From positions 11,603,671-11,667,670 of the forward strand of contig OX463778.1 in NCBI GenBank assembly GCA_949825025.1: DNA of 64,000 nt, read 5' to 3'. Positions 25,201 to 36,540 of this stretch are shown piece after piece; position 1 is the stretch's first letter; each line of letters opens with the position of its first letter. Source of the stretch: Siphlonurus alternatus. Lineage: Eukaryota > Arthropoda > Insecta > Ephemeroptera > Siphlonuridae. A model generated the notes under the pieces. The model searched no databases. It saw nothing but the letters and a program-made list of their open reading frames with translations, and was not told the origin of the DNA. The position numbers were made by a program, and so were the translations under genes.

Positions 25201-26380
25201 TCAAAATTGTTCCTATATCCCCTGGTTTCATGAATTTTTTTTACGGATTCATTTAAAAGATGTTGTTACCTATAATTTGTGATGTGTCAGTAACTGGCAC
25301 GACGTACACTTCGTTCCCTAGAAATTTTTTTATACCGAGGATCGTTGATTTTTTTAAATAAATTTCCACCTCCAAGTCAAAATTGTTCCTTTATCCCCTG
25401 GTTTCATCAAATTTTTTTACGGATTCATTTAAAGAATGTTGTTACCTATAATTTGTGATGTGTCAGTAACTGGCACGACGTTTATTGCGTTCCCTAGAAA
25501 TTTTTTTGTACCGAGGATCGTTGATTTTTTTAATAAATTTCCACCTCCAAGTCAAAATTGTTCCTTTATCCCCTGGTTTCATCAAATTTTTTTACGGATT
25601 CATTTAAAGGATGTTGTTACCTATAATCTGTGATGTGTCAGTAACTGGCACGACGTACACTTCGTTCCCTAGAAATTTTTTTATACCGAGGATCGTTGAT
25701 TTTTTTTATTAAATTTCCACCTCCAAGACAAAATTGTTCCTTTATCCCCTGGTTTCATCAAATTTTTTTACGGATTCATTTAAAGAATGTTGTTACCTAT
25801 AATTTGTGATGTGTCAGTAACTGGCACGACGTTTATTGCGTTCCCTAGAATTTTTTTTGTACCGAGGATCGTTGATTTTTTTTAATAAATTTCCACCTCC
25901 AAGTCAAAATTGTTCCTTTGTCCCCTGGTTTCATGAATTTTTTTTACGGATTCATTTAAAAGATGTTGTTACCTATAATTTGTGATGTGTCAGTAACTGG
26001 CACGACGTTTATTTCGTTCCCTAGAATTTTTTTTATACCGAGGATCGTTGATTTTTTTAAATAAATTATCACCTCCAAGTCAAAATTGTTCCTTTATCCC
26101 CTGGTTTCATCAAATTTTTTTACGGATTCATTTAAAGGATGTTGTTACCTATAATTTGTGATGTGTCAGTAACTGGCACGACGTACACTTCGTTCCCTAG
26201 AAATTTTTTTATACCGAGGATCGTTGATTTTTTTAAATAAATTTCCACCTCCAAGTCAAAATTGTTCCTTTATCCCCTGGTTTCATGAAATTTTTTTACG
26301 GATTCATTTAAAGGATGTTGTTACCTATAATCTGTGATGTGTTAGTAACCGGCACGACGTACACTTCGTTCCCTAGAAAT
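10250..26380 (+). repeat. Satellite DNA array, ~175.5-bp monomer, about 92 copies
   Basis: A single head-to-tail array of a 175-176 bp AT-rich monomer. Landmarks in every unit are TTCCACCTCCAAG, ATCCCCTGGTTTCAT, GATGTTGTTACCTATAA, GTGATGTGTCAGTAACTGGC, GTTCCCTAGAAATT and ACCGAGGATCGTTGATTTTT. Two main variants differ at GACGTACACTTCG versus GACGTTTATTGCG (the latter with TTTGTACCGAGG). Recurrent distances of 351, 1053 and 1229 bp between identical variant strings show dimer, hexamer and heptamer duplications. The left boundary is a degraded unit and the right boundary is abrupt at CCCTAGAAAT. Repeated 65-codon frames are a by-product of the period and are not genes. Pericentromeric or heterochromatic identity is plausible but unproven. 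Confidence 0.97.
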
Positions 26381-27038
26381 TAAATAATGAGCTCAACAAC
26401 TTTTAAAATTTAATTAATAAAAGCTCCGACACACGTGGCATTTAAAATTTTGCCGCCTTTAATTTTTTAGTTAATCTAATTTCGGCTAATTTCTTAATAA
26501 ATAATCATAGAATTTTTATAAATGACACTTAAATGTTATAAATACTATTTATATTCAGTCTACAGGTCGTTAATAATCCATTTAACCCGAGAATTAACGT
26601 TTTAAAATACATTCAAGATCAATGTGCGAGGGTTGTACTTTTCCGTGACGTCACAATTCTTTGGAGCTGGCGTGGAGGTGATTTGTGGAGCTAAGTTTTG
26701 CACGGTGTTGAAAATTCGTAAACAGAACTTCCCGCAGTTTTCAAATTTGTTGTTGATCAGTTGTGACTGTTGTGAGCCGATTGTTGACATTCTTGATTCT
26801 TCAAAATAAACAAAATATATAGCTGGATACTGTAGATATATTACGAGAGTTTGCGTTTAATTAAGTTGAAAAAATTTTCAATGTGATTTATATAGCGTAT
26901 ATAAATTATTTAAATTAATGATAATTATTCCAAAAATATAGTATCAAAGCCTTCTGAAAAGGTGTGTCTTGCACTGGTGTTGTTTGATACTGCATGCATA
27001 TACCCTACATCTGCACAGTACAGCCGGAAAAATCCAGG
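26381..27038. promoter_or_regulatory. Upstream region of the CEP120 gene
   Basis: About 660 bp between the satellite and the CEP120 start codon. A CRE-like GTGACGTCAC lies near 26645. I see no TATA box I would trust. One small frame (26624-26809, plus) spans this region and could be part of a 5' exon or nothing. The promoter role is inferred only from position. Confidence 0.3.
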
Positions 27039-30000
27039 ATGTCGGGTCACGTTCAGCTATTTCTCCAGATTTTAGAAGGTATATAAAAAAATCATAAGCA
27101 AAACCTATGGAAAAATTAACACTGAAATATTTGTTTTAGGCACTAACTTTCACCACTTGGATCAAGATTCATCTTTGATATTCAAGGGCACCCTGGACAG
27201 AGTAACCCTCTCATCAGACCCCATTCCTTTATCTTCTATTTCTGGCCTTCGATTGGATATTGGTGAAGAGATGATCTGGAAAATGAGTGACCGTAATTTT
27301 AAAAGGTTTGTAGGCAGAACATAACTGCAGGTCTGCTGTAGATTTACGTGTATATGTTAAGGTGCTTTCACATATTCGAAAATTGCTACGGAAACGCTCC
27401 GTAGCAAATGTGTTGATTTTGCTGCGGCGCTCCGTAGCACCTCGCGATCTTCTGCGGCACGTTCTACGGAACTCCGTAGCAAAATCAAGATGAGTTTGAT
27501 TTTGCTGCGGCATTCACATGATTTTCCGCCGCAGCTGCCGCAGACGAACAAGAATATGTGAAAGGCTTACGGCATTGCTACGGAACTCCGTAGCGATTTT
27601 CAAATATGTGAAAGCACCTTGACTGCAGTCGTGCCTCGTGCACATAACGGCGGTATATATGCAGCAGACTGCCAATACTGCATTTAATATTTTAACTGAA
27701 TTTTGTAAGAACAAAATATTTATGAACCAGTCACCCGGCCAGCTATCATATTTGTGCATTCATAATTAAAATGTTATTACACATAGATCCAGAAGAGGGC
27801 ATGGTAATATATGATCATGCAACAACATACTTATACTCTGCCCCCCACCGCCTTCCCTTGATGCTAAAATCGACACTATGTTCTATATATATACCTAACC
27901 ACAAGAGTAAAAAATTACTGTGCATATATAATTGTATTATTTATTAGTTCTGCATAATTATTATACATATTTTCAATGTATTTCTTAATTTGTTCCAGAA
28001 TAAAGACAACGAAAGCACTGAAACTTGAATGCTTTAACATAACATTAACTGGTGCTCACAAGCCTATGGGCTACATCATCCTTAACCTAAAAACGGTTAC
28101 TGATTCTTGCAAGGTCAGCAAACAACTGTAAATCTTGACTTTATTTAATTCAAATTCTTCTGCTCGATACATTGTGGGTTATACATTGTTGGTAATGTCT
28201 GTCCTATGAGTGAAAAACATGGGACAGTTGTTGATTTACAAGCTAATATTGTTAACTAATGGAAAATTACCGTTAATTATGAAAGTTGTTGCGTCTGCTA
28301 GCACCAATAATGTCATTATGTTGTGGGTGGCAAAATAAGGAAATGCATCGTCCCATGTTTAATATTGAAAAAGGCTTTATATGCGACAGACATTATCAAC
28401 AATGGTTTGTTACAACCATTGCGAGTAGAAGACTTTGATATAATTGCATGCATATGTACCAAGAATGTACTTTAAACAGGTGTTTTTGCACAGAAATCAA
28501 GGGGCTGGCGCCGACTGCTGGGCAATAGCATGAGCAGCCACAATTGTCCGCAGCTGTTCTTGACTTTCTATGCCACAGAGGAGAAACCGGAGACTGAGGT
28601 AATAAATACCCAACTTGAATATAAAATTGTTTTGTTATTTACCTGCTGTCCTGTTTCAGCGAGAGACCCTTTCTCCTGAGCCGGAGAACTTGGCTGTTCC
28701 TAAAGGAGTGCCTCAACTTACACTAAAAAATGGACTGTCTTACATCGGACCAGAAAGATTTTGTACAAAACGCTTTCAGCTGACTTGTAAGCTTCACACT
28801 GCAGCAAATCTGAACTTGGTACGTATGAACGAGTTTTATTTTTATGTTCACTCATTTTAGTCTTTACTCTCTCCAAAAGTATTTTGTTTACAGTACTGAT
28901 TATAGTCAGAATAGTACAAATATTATTATTACTCTACTCTTATTTCAGCTTACTTCTGAAGGCAAAAGCACTTCACACAAGAAACTGTTCTACCTGCGTT
29001 TGCTTGTACTCGGACAGCCTTTGAACTCCGCATCGTTTCAGTTCATGGGATCTCACACAGACTTCCTCCAGACATTTGTGTTTGACGTGATGAGCTCCTC
29101 AGAGCTCCTCAAACAGTACTTGGGAGAGCAGCCGAGCCTGGAGCTGGAGCTGGTGTCTGGTGAGACCGTGCTGGGCCACTGCAAGCAGTACATCGACACC
29201 CTGCAGCCTGGTGGTGCCCAGGTGCACCTCACCTGTATCATGGCTGACGGAAAGCAAATGATGCCAGAAGAAAGTCAAGGCTACCCATCAGTGGATCTTT
29301 CTCTCTCCCTTCAAGCCTTGGACAGCAATGGAAAATGGCTTACTTTGCCCACCCCAAAGACAAGCAACAAAACAATAGCATTGGCAAAACAAGTTATAAC
29401 ACCCAGGCAGGCTAATATTGAGGGCAAGCAACAAAACATATCTGAAGCAAAAATAACTGAAGTACCTCCCAACTCTGGCAACACAAATTATGACAGAGAA
29501 AGAGTGGAAATGGAGCTTGAAGAGCAGCAAAAGTCTCACAAAGAGGAGATTGTTGTTCCTGTCAAAGATCTGTCACAGGATGTGCCTCAGCTCCGTCTGG
29601 AAGCTTTGGAAAGTTTGAGTGAGCCAGAAGGAAAGCGCAGAAGTCCTGTAGTCCAACCAGAAGACAGAATTGTCAGTCAACCTCTAACCAAAGCTAAGGA
29701 CACTCCTGAGATTGCAGAGGCCTTGAGTGTACTGAGCCTGGAACACAATAGGCCAGGAACGTCCAAGAGGCTCGAGCCAGACACGGACTCAAAGAATCGT
29801 GCTGTACCTCCGGTCAACAGTGGAGATGTAGGCGTCACAGAGAAGCAGAACCTTGGGGAGAAGCACAAGGTGGACCAAAGTAAGTTGACGGGGATGTATC
29901 CAAACTGCTATTCAGTAATGCATTCAATTACTATCACTCAATGTATGCCATTCAGTAATACTCATGTACATGTAATTAACATTTTAATTATATACCTAAG

Positions 30001-32211
30001 ACGAGCACATGCATTTTTACCTTACACCGAATAAATAGAGGAAGATATTAAATTTTATTATTTTTAATAGCCTATAAGTAATACGGTAATGAAAATATTT
30101 TTTTTAATATTCACATTATTGTAATTGCCTATTGATTTTTTTTTTCAAGATATACAGTATGCTATGCCGAACAATGTTTTTTTCAACACAAATGCTGCTG
30201 CTACACTTCAAAGTTTTATTTGAATATGATTGTTGTAATTAATCATCCTACCTTGTTTAGATTCTAGGGTTGCTGCTGACAAGTCTCCAGTTCTCTCTAA
30301 CTCCGAGAGGTTGATGAAGATTGTTGAGGAACTAGAAGAGTGGAAGTTCCGGCAAAAGATTTTGTTTTCTGCGGAGGTGAGTGTCCCTTGGTCCAGCTCT
30401 CAGAATGCATGTGCTAACTAGTCACGTTACGCGCAGCTGAAGAAGGAGCAAGAGAACCTGACGGCTCGGTGGGAGGAGGCTCAGCGGGTGCGAGCAGAGG
30501 CTGCGGAGAGAGAGCGGCAGGCGGTGATAGAGCGCACCTCTCAGCTGGCCGAGCAGCTCGAGCGACAGGTGCGCACCTTGCAGCACAAGGCTGACGAGAT
30601 GGCGAGTGAAGAGGAGAAGGTGAGTCATGGTCCCGCCTCCTGCCGGCAATAACTAACCTAAACAATTATCTGCAGTTCAAAAACCTGTCCAAGATCCTGC
30701 AAGAAAAATATACTAAAAAGATGGAAATGCATCAAAAACAGCATGAAGAAGCAAGAATTAAGGTATATAAATAAATTTAAAGGTATATGTTACAGTTATA
30801 CCAACTGAAAATATTAATTTTTCAGGTTGAAAAGCTTACAAATCGTAACAAGCAACTCCAGCAGCAGATTAATTCTCTGCAACATGAGAACCAAAGGCTG
30901 ACGAGCAAAGCACAAGGCTCTGAGACTGCTCAGCTGGCCAAGCTGAAGGAGAAAGTGGTGAGGATTGTTGGTGCTCGTGGTGTTGTGGCAGGCCGTGACG
31001 CTCCGGTGGTGTTTCAGAGGGAGCTGGAGAAGCGTGTCCTGCAGAGTCAGCATGAGAAGGCCGCGCTGGTGCGCAAGTGGGTGGAGAGCCAGCAGGAGGC
31101 AACACGCACCACCAGTCAGGGTCAGCCCTCGGACACAAACAACAAGCTCAGGTAAAGCCCAGCCAACTACTATTTTTTTTCAATATTTTAAATAGAAACT
31201 TAGTCAGCTGATTTTGCACTGTTCCCACAGTCATATCTCAACCCACCTAAAAATAAAAACGAATTTGCTGATTTCGAATTAAAGCAAATTTTTAGAAGAA
31301 AATAAGGTTTTGATTCAAAATTAGAAGACCCGTACAAGGGAGGGGGAGGGGAAGAAGGAGATGTGTTTAAAGTAATAACTGTAATAATTATTTAGAAAAA
31401 AAAATCAAATTTTCTAACCTATCATGGTATTTAAGGATAACATTTTCACATTTTTGAACACCTTGAGACTCCATCTGGAAGGAAATTGAAAATAGTATTG
31501 AAGGTATGAGACCTCAATTTTATGACTATGTTAATTACTGTACCAGAAATTCTCTGCATGCAGCGTTATACTGTATATACAGTACAATAAAAACCTTTAA
31601 ATTTATAAGTACTGTACTCTACATTTAAAATATATATGTATGCTAGCAAATACGGTATTCCTTCCTCACCTCATTGTCAGCTTGTGATATGAAGGAAGGT
31701 TAATGGCTTATGAGTGTCAATTTATTGCAGATATTGCATCAAGATTACGATAAAATTTATTAAAAGTAGGCAATGCAAAAGTAAAAAAAAAAGTCAATCT
31801 AAAATTCTACCATTCTGCATAAAACATGTATTTTATGAAGCAATGAAGGAGTATTGACCTCATTTTTATTATTTTTTTTATTGTAGAAATGGATAGAGGG
31901 TGAAAAGTAATGCTGCCCTGATTTTTTTCAGATTTTTTAGAGCTCGGGAACTATTTTTAAAAATTATTGGAAGTCCTTTTTCGTGACGTCACGAGGCACC
32001 GCTCCTTAAGACAAAGATAGGACATCACAAAAATAACTTTCAATAATTTTTTAAAAATAGTTCGCGGGCTCTAAAAAATCTGAAAAAAAAATAGGATGGT
32101 ATAACTTTGCATGCTCTATCAATTTCTGCAATTAAAAAATTTGAGGTCGATACTCCATTGCAGATATTGCATCCAGAGTTATGATCAAATTTATTAAAAG
32201 TAGGCAATGCA

Positions 32212-32250
<39 letters not shown>

Positions 32251-35114
32251 ACCTAAAATTCTATCATTCTGTTTAAAAACATATTTTATGAAGCAATTCC
32301 TCAATATTTTTATTATTTAAATGCAATTTAATTCATCAACAGGAAGGTAAATGGATTGAGAAAGAAATTTAACAAACAAATTATTCCCAGCCCTTATAGT
32401 TATAAGTAGGGCCCGGATCTCAAGTGTAACAAGTTTTATAAATACGCATGTAATATGGGATCTGACTACAAATGTCCACGAATCATGAAGTTTCATGCCT
32501 AAAAATGCAAAAAAGTTTGGACTTAAAAAAACTTATTTTGAAAATCTAGAACTGTTTCAGTTTTTTAGAGTTTTTTCAAGAGTTTTTAAAACTTTTTTCA
32601 GTTTTGTAAAACTGAAATCGATGTTTTGTGTAGAAAAAAATGTGGAATTATTTAAAAAAAAATTAAAATGAAAATATGTTTGAATTAATTTATTTCCTCC
32701 CTCCATCTTACATCTGCATTGTACTGACACTTCTCACATTAAGATTGTAGGTTACCAATAAAATGCGTTAAACAAAAAAAAAGTTTGAGAATTTTTAATG
32801 TTTTTAAATTTTTCCTTTATTTCTAGGTTTTAAGAGTCAAAATAGTAAAAAAATCGTAAAAAATATATAAACTGGAAATAACTTATTTTACGTTTTTGAA
32901 CTGAAAGTGAACTGATTTTAAGAAACTTAAAAACTGATTTTGAGAAATATTTGGACTTAATCCAGTGCTTAAATTCATACTTTTGAAAACTTAAAATTCG
33001 GGCCCTAGTTATAAGTATGTGACATTTATACAATCATGATGTATTTGGTGTGCCAGATCTTGCTAAGCAAAAATTGAAAACAAACATAAATTACATTAAT
33101 TTTTAATTCAAAATAAACTTAATAGTTGGATTAATAATTACCCTGAATGTAATTAAGATAATCAATCTTTTTCATTAAATGTAGTAGCGGTTTTTGAACT
33201 GCAAAAATATTGCACGTAATATTACAACTAAGCATAATCTGCAGGCATAAGTTTTCCATAGAACTTGAAATGTGCAAAGCAATTTTAATTATTTAAGAAT
33301 ATTAATTTCTTTTCAAAATGTTTTGAATTTCAAGAAATCAAAATTCAAAATTATTTATTCAATCCATTTTTCCTACAATCAAAATATCACAGTAGACTTT
33401 TGTTGAGGTTAGTATAGGACATGTCGTGTGGCAATTATAGGCCAAGAGTTAGCATGCGGAAGTGAAATTATGGTCCATGTATTTCTTAACACTGTAAAAA
33501 CAATTGTCCAATAGCATATCTTTAACACTTGCGTGGAAAATCTTGAGGTTGTCAATACACTTTAAGTCAACTGGTAACTAATTATAAAGACTTAAGGGTA
33601 AGGTAACGCCACCAATGTTAAAAAAAATCCCTCTCACAAAAATTCTGAAAAAAATTAAAATGTTCTCCTCTATACCCCCTATCAGTACCTAAAATATCAG
33701 GTGTACAAATACGATCTAGTTTTTGAGTTATAAATTTTTAAAGTTGACCACTTTAACATGGAGAAATGAAACTCCCATCTTAAATTGGTCAACTTTAAAA
33801 ATTCATAACTCAAAAACTAGATCGTATTTGTATACCTGATATTTTAGCTACTGATAGGGGGTGTAGAGGAGAACATTTTAAATTTTTTTCAGAATTTTTG
33901 TGAGAGGGATTTTTTTTAACATTGGTGGCGTTACCTTACCCTTAAGCACTTCAGAAATGGTCCGTGTTTATACATGTCCAATCTAAACCAAATTGGAGTT
34001 ATTACATTAGAAACATTTCTTGTGTTATGATTATGACTCACTTCGTGTAACCTAAACTTGGATATATTTTTTTTAATATAATATACACATTCACTAATAA
34101 AAATACATGGCAGGGGTAAAATTGCATGTTCTTTAAGAAGAGGTGTACATGACGCTCTCTTCTTTGCAAAACACATCAGTCTTAAGTCTAAGCATTTTTT
34201 TTTTTTTTTTTTTGCAAAACAAAATCTTTGAAAATCTACAAAATGTCCCCAGCAGATAATGTACCATATTTTATTATTGAATGAAAATTAACGTAATAAA
34301 GTACTTTTAAGCATTCTATTTCCATTTCGTGTCTTAATTCATTTACTGCAAAAATTACAGATGCCAATTTTTTACAGATATAATCTATGTGATTAACCCA
34401 TCTTAAATTGTCATCAATGTATATACCTAAAAATTTAGTTTGCCCACTTAGCTCAATAGTTAAATTAGTTCAATAGCTCAATTTAATTATAACCACAATA
34501 GTGTTAAAATTATGCAAGACGTTGTCACTCACAACTATTATGCATAAATATACTTAAAAAGGAAATAAGCAAAAATATCACTGTAATCATGTAATGTATA
34601 TCATGTCATGTAATGTATATCATGTACGTACCTGTAGTACATTTTTTTCTCATAATACTGTGTGCAATATATACGCGTATATTATACATTTAATTAATAT
34701 GCATGGAAAAGATAATGGCTTGATTGCACGTCTCGGGAAATCCCCCCCCCCCCCCCTCAACTACGAGGTGTGAAAAAATTGCAAAGGAGATATCTCATAT
34801 TATGATATTTATTTTTTCCTTTTTCATTTAATTGTATAAACTGTAAATACATTATTATGTTCCATTATTTTCGTTTTCTTAATGTCATTATTTTGCTGTA
34901 CTGTATATATAATTATTATTAGTCTTTTATTAAACACAGAAAGTGTACATATTAACAGCACTAGAAACATACATTATAGAAAAACATTACAATAGAACAC
35001 ATAAAACATACATACAAAACATATATAATAGTTACAGAATAATAGAACAATAGAAAATGATAATATATATATATATAATATGTACTCGTAAAACATCGTG
35101 TTTTTGTAATTTTA

Positions 35115-35155
<41 letters not shown>

Positions 35156-35366
35156 TATATATATTAATTAACAGTGCATGTATTTTACATTATTTATAGC
35201 ATATAATACAATGTCCCAATTTTGCGTCATAGATTTAATTTGGAAATATCTTTCACGACGCCAAACGCGATCTAAGTGTGCTCCAATAAATTGAGTTAGT
35301 ATTTTCTAAAAATATAGAATCAGTGTTTATATGTATGATATGGAAAAATAAATAAATAAATATATA

Positions 35367-35458
<92 letters not shown>

Positions 35459-36074
35459 AAAAAAATCTATCCCACCATGCATGTATATGGTTTTACGTTG
35501 CAACTTTACTTGCGAAGTTTTTTTTTTTTTAAATTGTCTCAAATATACATACGTTTTTTTGTTTTTTTTAATAATTGAAATTGAAAGCATTTTCTCGTAT
35601 ACTAGATGACCAGTAAATTCATTATTCAAATAGTGGCGTGTATTATAATTATATAATAATAGCTGTTAGACACGATTTACGTAAGACGATATCGAGATTT
35701 CTCACTAAACACGTACGTTTAGTGTAACTCTATTTCAACGTACAGCACTAATATTTTTGGATAACTCCTTCGTGGATAACGCCTGTCTGACGTTTGGTGT
35801 ATGCAGGTTGCAGGCGGCTCTCGAGGAGGAGAAGAGCCAGTTGTTGAGCGAGCGTGCGCGTCTCGAGCAGCTGCGTCTGGAGTTGGACGGTGTGGGTCGT
35901 GTACCACCGCCTGTCGAGCCGGACCATTCCACCCCGAGGTCGCAACTGCGGCGGCTGCAGGAGGAACTTGACTCCCTGCTGCTGTCCGGCATGTACACGG
36001 CCGACCATCAGCTGATCGGGGCCCTCGACGACGCCATCGCGGGGGCACAGGCACAGGTCCGCCGCAACGACTGA
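27039..36074 (+). CDS. CEP120: Centrosomal protein of 120 kDa (CEP120) orthologue, 12 exons
   Basis: Exons: 27039-27078, 27140-27305, 27999-28113, 28494-28598, 28660-28818, 28949-29879, 30261-30376, 30437-30619, 30676-30762, 30826-30957, 31018-31151, 35807-36074. All joins keep frame with GT..AG sites and give 811 codons plus stop. CEP120 is a centriolar protein needed for centriole elongation and ciliogenesis, working with CPAP/SPICE1-type partners. The N-terminus (VQLFLQILEG, then about 140 residues) is the first C2-type domain; residues about 143-330 match the second C2/DUF3668 region (KRFQLTCKLHTAANL, HTDFLQTFVFDV). Residues about 330-500 are a low-complexity linker. About 506-811 is coiled coil, ending in the conserved LSGMYTADHQLIGALDDAI, equivalent to the vertebrate RTGVYNHEDRIISELD tail. 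The protein is shorter than human (986 aa), mostly in the linker and coiled coil. Intron 10 is only 60 bp and in frame. Intron 11 (4.65 kb) is full of MITEs. Confidence 0.9.
27359..27620. mobile_element. MITE in CEP120 intron 2
   Basis: Inverted ends AAGGTGCTTTCACATATT and AAATATGTGAAAGCACCTT. The interior is unusually GC-rich for the region and contains repeated GCTACGGA..TCCGTAGC palindromes. hAT-like by end sequence; no clear target duplication read. Confidence 0.75.
28158..28432. mobile_element. MITE in CEP120 intron 3
   Basis: CTTCTGCTCGATACATTG with ACATTGTTGGTAATGTCTGTC on the left mirrors GACAGACATTATCAACAATGG and CAACCATTGCGAGTAGAAG on the right. About 275 bp, diverged, non-coding. 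Confidence 0.65.
31728..32300. repeat. ~135-bp direct repeats bracketing a palindromic MITE
   Basis: The segment CAGATATTGCATC...TTTATTAAAAGTAGGCAATG...ATTTTATGAAGCAA occurs at about 31728-31845 and again at about 32160-32300 in the same orientation, with a long A-run expansion (32216-32247) in the second copy. Between them lies a palindrome (about 31847-32155) with ends GGAGTATTGACCTC / GAGGTCGATACTCC and a GTGACGTCAC centre. All lie within CEP120 intron 11. Confidence 0.7.
32407..33007. mobile_element. 601-bp non-autonomous hAT element
   Basis: Ends TAGGGCCCGGAT and TTCGGGCCCTA, flanked by perfect 8-bp direct repeats GTTATAAG (32399-32406 and 33008-33015). An 8-bp duplication plus a TAGGG start is characteristic of the hAT superfamily. 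The interior is AT-rich and non-coding. Lies in CEP120 intron 11. Confidence 0.85.
33592..33945. mobile_element. TTAA-flanked hairpin MITE, subfamily A copy 2
   Basis: TTAAGGGTAAGGTAACGCC to its complement, 354 bp, near-perfect full-length palindrome. Nearly the same sequence as 2285-2643, so it was mobilised recently relative to other repeats here. It lies in CEP120 intron 11. Confidence 0.9.
34741..35460. repeat. Microsatellite-rich end of CEP120 intron 11
   Basis: Contains a C-run (about 34741-34756), two (TA)n tracts (about 35060-35080 and 35120-35165) and a long (AAAT)n array (about 35341-35456). No gene seen. Confidence 0.8.
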
Positions 36075-36106
36075 GACTCTAAAAATCTTTTATTCATAAT
36101 ATTTTT

Positions 36107-36540
36107 GTAAACTAAATTACTGTCTTGTGTTTTAAAATTAAAAAAGTAATGTTGAATTCAAAGTATCGCTATTTGCGACTGAATGTGAAGTATTATAAAT
36201 TACGAACCTAGGCTCGTCGATCTAATCTGCAGTATATGTAAATTAATTATTGTAAAGCTAATTTATATATAAAATATTGTAAAATGATTGTGTAAATAAT
36301 TGCTGTCTTTAATTGTTTTAAAACTAATGTTGAATTTGAAGTATCGCTATTATATTTTTACGACTGAATGTGAAGATACTTTGTTAATTACGATTATTCA
36401 AGCTCTAATCTGCAGAAACTACATGTTTGTGTATTAATTATTAATTTACAGGTCAAATTTTTTTAAACGATTTTGTAAACTAATTGCTGTTTTGTTTCAA
36501 AATAAAATCTAACGTTGAATTTAAATAATAGAAATGTACT
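36107..36540 (+). repeat. Diverged ~183-bp tandem repeat just 3' of CEP120
   Basis: Units starting near 36107, 36292 and 36474 share TGTAAACTAATTGCTGT, AATGTTGAATTTGAAGTATC, GACTGAATGTGAAG and CTAATCTGCAG blocks; the third is partial. The first unit begins about 30 bp after the CEP120 stop, so it is probably in the 3' UTR. AATAAA occurs within the third unit near 36502. Confidence 0.65.

Noticed and set aside
11031..25633. Dozens of near-identical 65-codon frames starting MLLPIICDVSVTG
   Set aside because: They recur with the satellite period, cross monomer boundaries, start and stop with monomer variants, and have no upstream gene context. They are an artefact of a tandem repeat lacking stops in one frame.
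10250..26380. CRISPR-like regular repeats
   Set aside because: There are no unique spacers: the whole period is repeated, the context is eukaryotic, and there are no cas genes.
10250..26380. CENP-B box in the satellite monomer
   Set aside because: The closest string, TTCGTTCCCTAGAAA, keeps only the TTCG start and lacks the required downstream A and CGGG.
29053..29868. Antisense frames opposite CEP120 exon 6
   Set aside because: They are shadows of the coding exon with no splice or family support.
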